This document shows, piece by piece, positions 63,651 to 64,000 of a stretch of DNA of 64,000 nt. Every line of letters begins with the position of its first letter. The first letter of the stretch is position 1. The translations under genes and the position numbers were made by a program. Below the pieces are notes generated by a model, which saw only the letters and a program-made list of their open reading frames with translations, had not been told where the DNA came from and did no database searches. The stretch is from UBA6109 sp035366835. Its GTDB lineage: Bacteria; Desulfobacterota; Syntrophia; Syntrophales; UBA6109. The stretch spans positions 124,001 through 188,000 of the forward strand of contig DAOSIS010000001.1 of NCBI GenBank assembly GCA_035366835.1. The letters run 5' to 3'.

Positions 63651-63666
63651 GAGCGTTCCCTCCCGT

Positions 63667-64000
63667 TCATATCTGGCGCCTGTCGACGACCCGGCTCGCC
63701 TTCCCGTCGAAGCGCTGCAGAGATTTGGGGTCCACCAGCTTGACCTTCGCGGAGATGCCCAGGTAGTCCTTGATGTCCTTGGTGATCCGCCGTTCGATGC
63801 TCTGCAGGGCCTTCACGCTGCCCGAAGCGGTGAAGACCCGGTCGCTCACCTCGACGCGGACCTCCAGGGTGTCCAGCGTGCCTTCCCGGTCCACGATCAA
63901 CTGGTAGTGGGGCTCCAGGCCTTCGATGCCCACGAGGACCGCTTCGATCTGGGAGGGGAAGACGTTCACGCCGCGGATGATCAGCATGTCGTCGCTGCGG
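63667..64000 (-). CDS. phenylacetate-CoA ligase, C-terminal part (partial)
   Basis: The frame is open to the right edge and starts with RSDDMLIIRGVNVFPSQIEA, the conserved entry to the C-terminal AMP-ligase domain, with 'KVKLVDPKSLQRFDGKASRV' at the end. It matches the PaaK/arylacetate-CoA ligase family; the ATP and aryl sites lie beyond the window. In anaerobes these activate phenylacetate or indoleacetate from amino acid breakdown. Sixteen bases separate it from the ACT gene. Confidence 0.85.
   Translation of the reverse strand, partial: RSDDMLIIRGVNVFPSQIEAVLVGIEGLEPHYQLIVDREGTLDTLEVRVEVSDRVFTASGSVKALQSIERRITKDIKDYLGISAKVKLVDPKSLQRFDGKASRVVDRRQI

Overview
The window is about 64 kb of GC-rich DNA from a Gram-negative chromosome. 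LPS-precursor genes (kdsB, hldD, kdnA/kdnB), the Tat system, a bifunctional PBP1A, GatCAB amidotransferase, an insert-bearing GyrB of about 800 residues, and a phenylacetate-CoA ligase/ACT pair at the right edge together suggest an anaerobic deltaproteobacterium (Desulfobacterota), possibly Syntrophales. That placement is inference from gene content; there is no rRNA in the window. No tRNA, rRNA or CRISPR array was seen.

Region by region. 1-4.5 kb: end of a SNF2-type helicase gene, a large Eco57I/PglX-like N6-adenine methylase, a 22-codon ORF and a small HNH protein (a defence island that continues to the left). 4.8-8.6 kb: a visibly AT-richer module of a MerR-type regulator, an N6-adenine DNA methylase and a PIN-domain nuclease. 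A 14-bp palindrome of form GTNTAYGCRTANAC lies before both the regulator and the methylase, so the module looks self-regulated. 8.6-9.55 kb: hairpins and two decayed gene remnants (a radical-SAM C-terminus and an AbiEii-like toxin N-terminus). 9.5-20.1 kb, minus strand: gatC-gatA-gatB with a histone-deacetylase-like gene, two CsgG-like envelope proteins, mtnA, oppD, oppF and a HAD phosphatase. 20.2-23.5 kb: tatA/B-tatC-PBP1A operon.

23.5-29.9 kb is a branched-chain amino acid block with two acetolactate synthase operons in tandem plus ilvC. Each operon has its own promoter, leader peptide and attenuator. The first leader is rich in Leu/Val with no Ile; the second carries nine Ile codons and no Val. 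A MITE-like repeat sits between ilvB and ilvN of the first operon. 30-35.3 kb, minus strand: kdnB-kdnA-hldD-kdsB and an acyltransferase, which predicts 8-amino-Kdo in the LPS. 35.6-37 kb: a sodium:solute symporter. 37.3-39.4 kb: ktrB-ktrA, convergent with kdpFABC-kdpD-kdpE (39.4-47.5 kb), so a constitutive-type and an inducible K+ uptake system face each other.

47.8-51 kb: a frameshifted uncharacterised gene, a sorbosone-dehydrogenase-like periplasmic protein and TrmJ-like RNA methyltransferase. 51.1-61.3 kb is the classic origin neighbourhood rsmG-parA-parB-dnaA-dnaN-gyrB-gyrA, all on the plus strand. 61.3-63.2 kb: archease and RtcB RNA ligase, overlapping. 63.2-64 kb: ACT-domain protein and the C-terminal end of a phenylacetate-CoA ligase, minus strand and running off the window.
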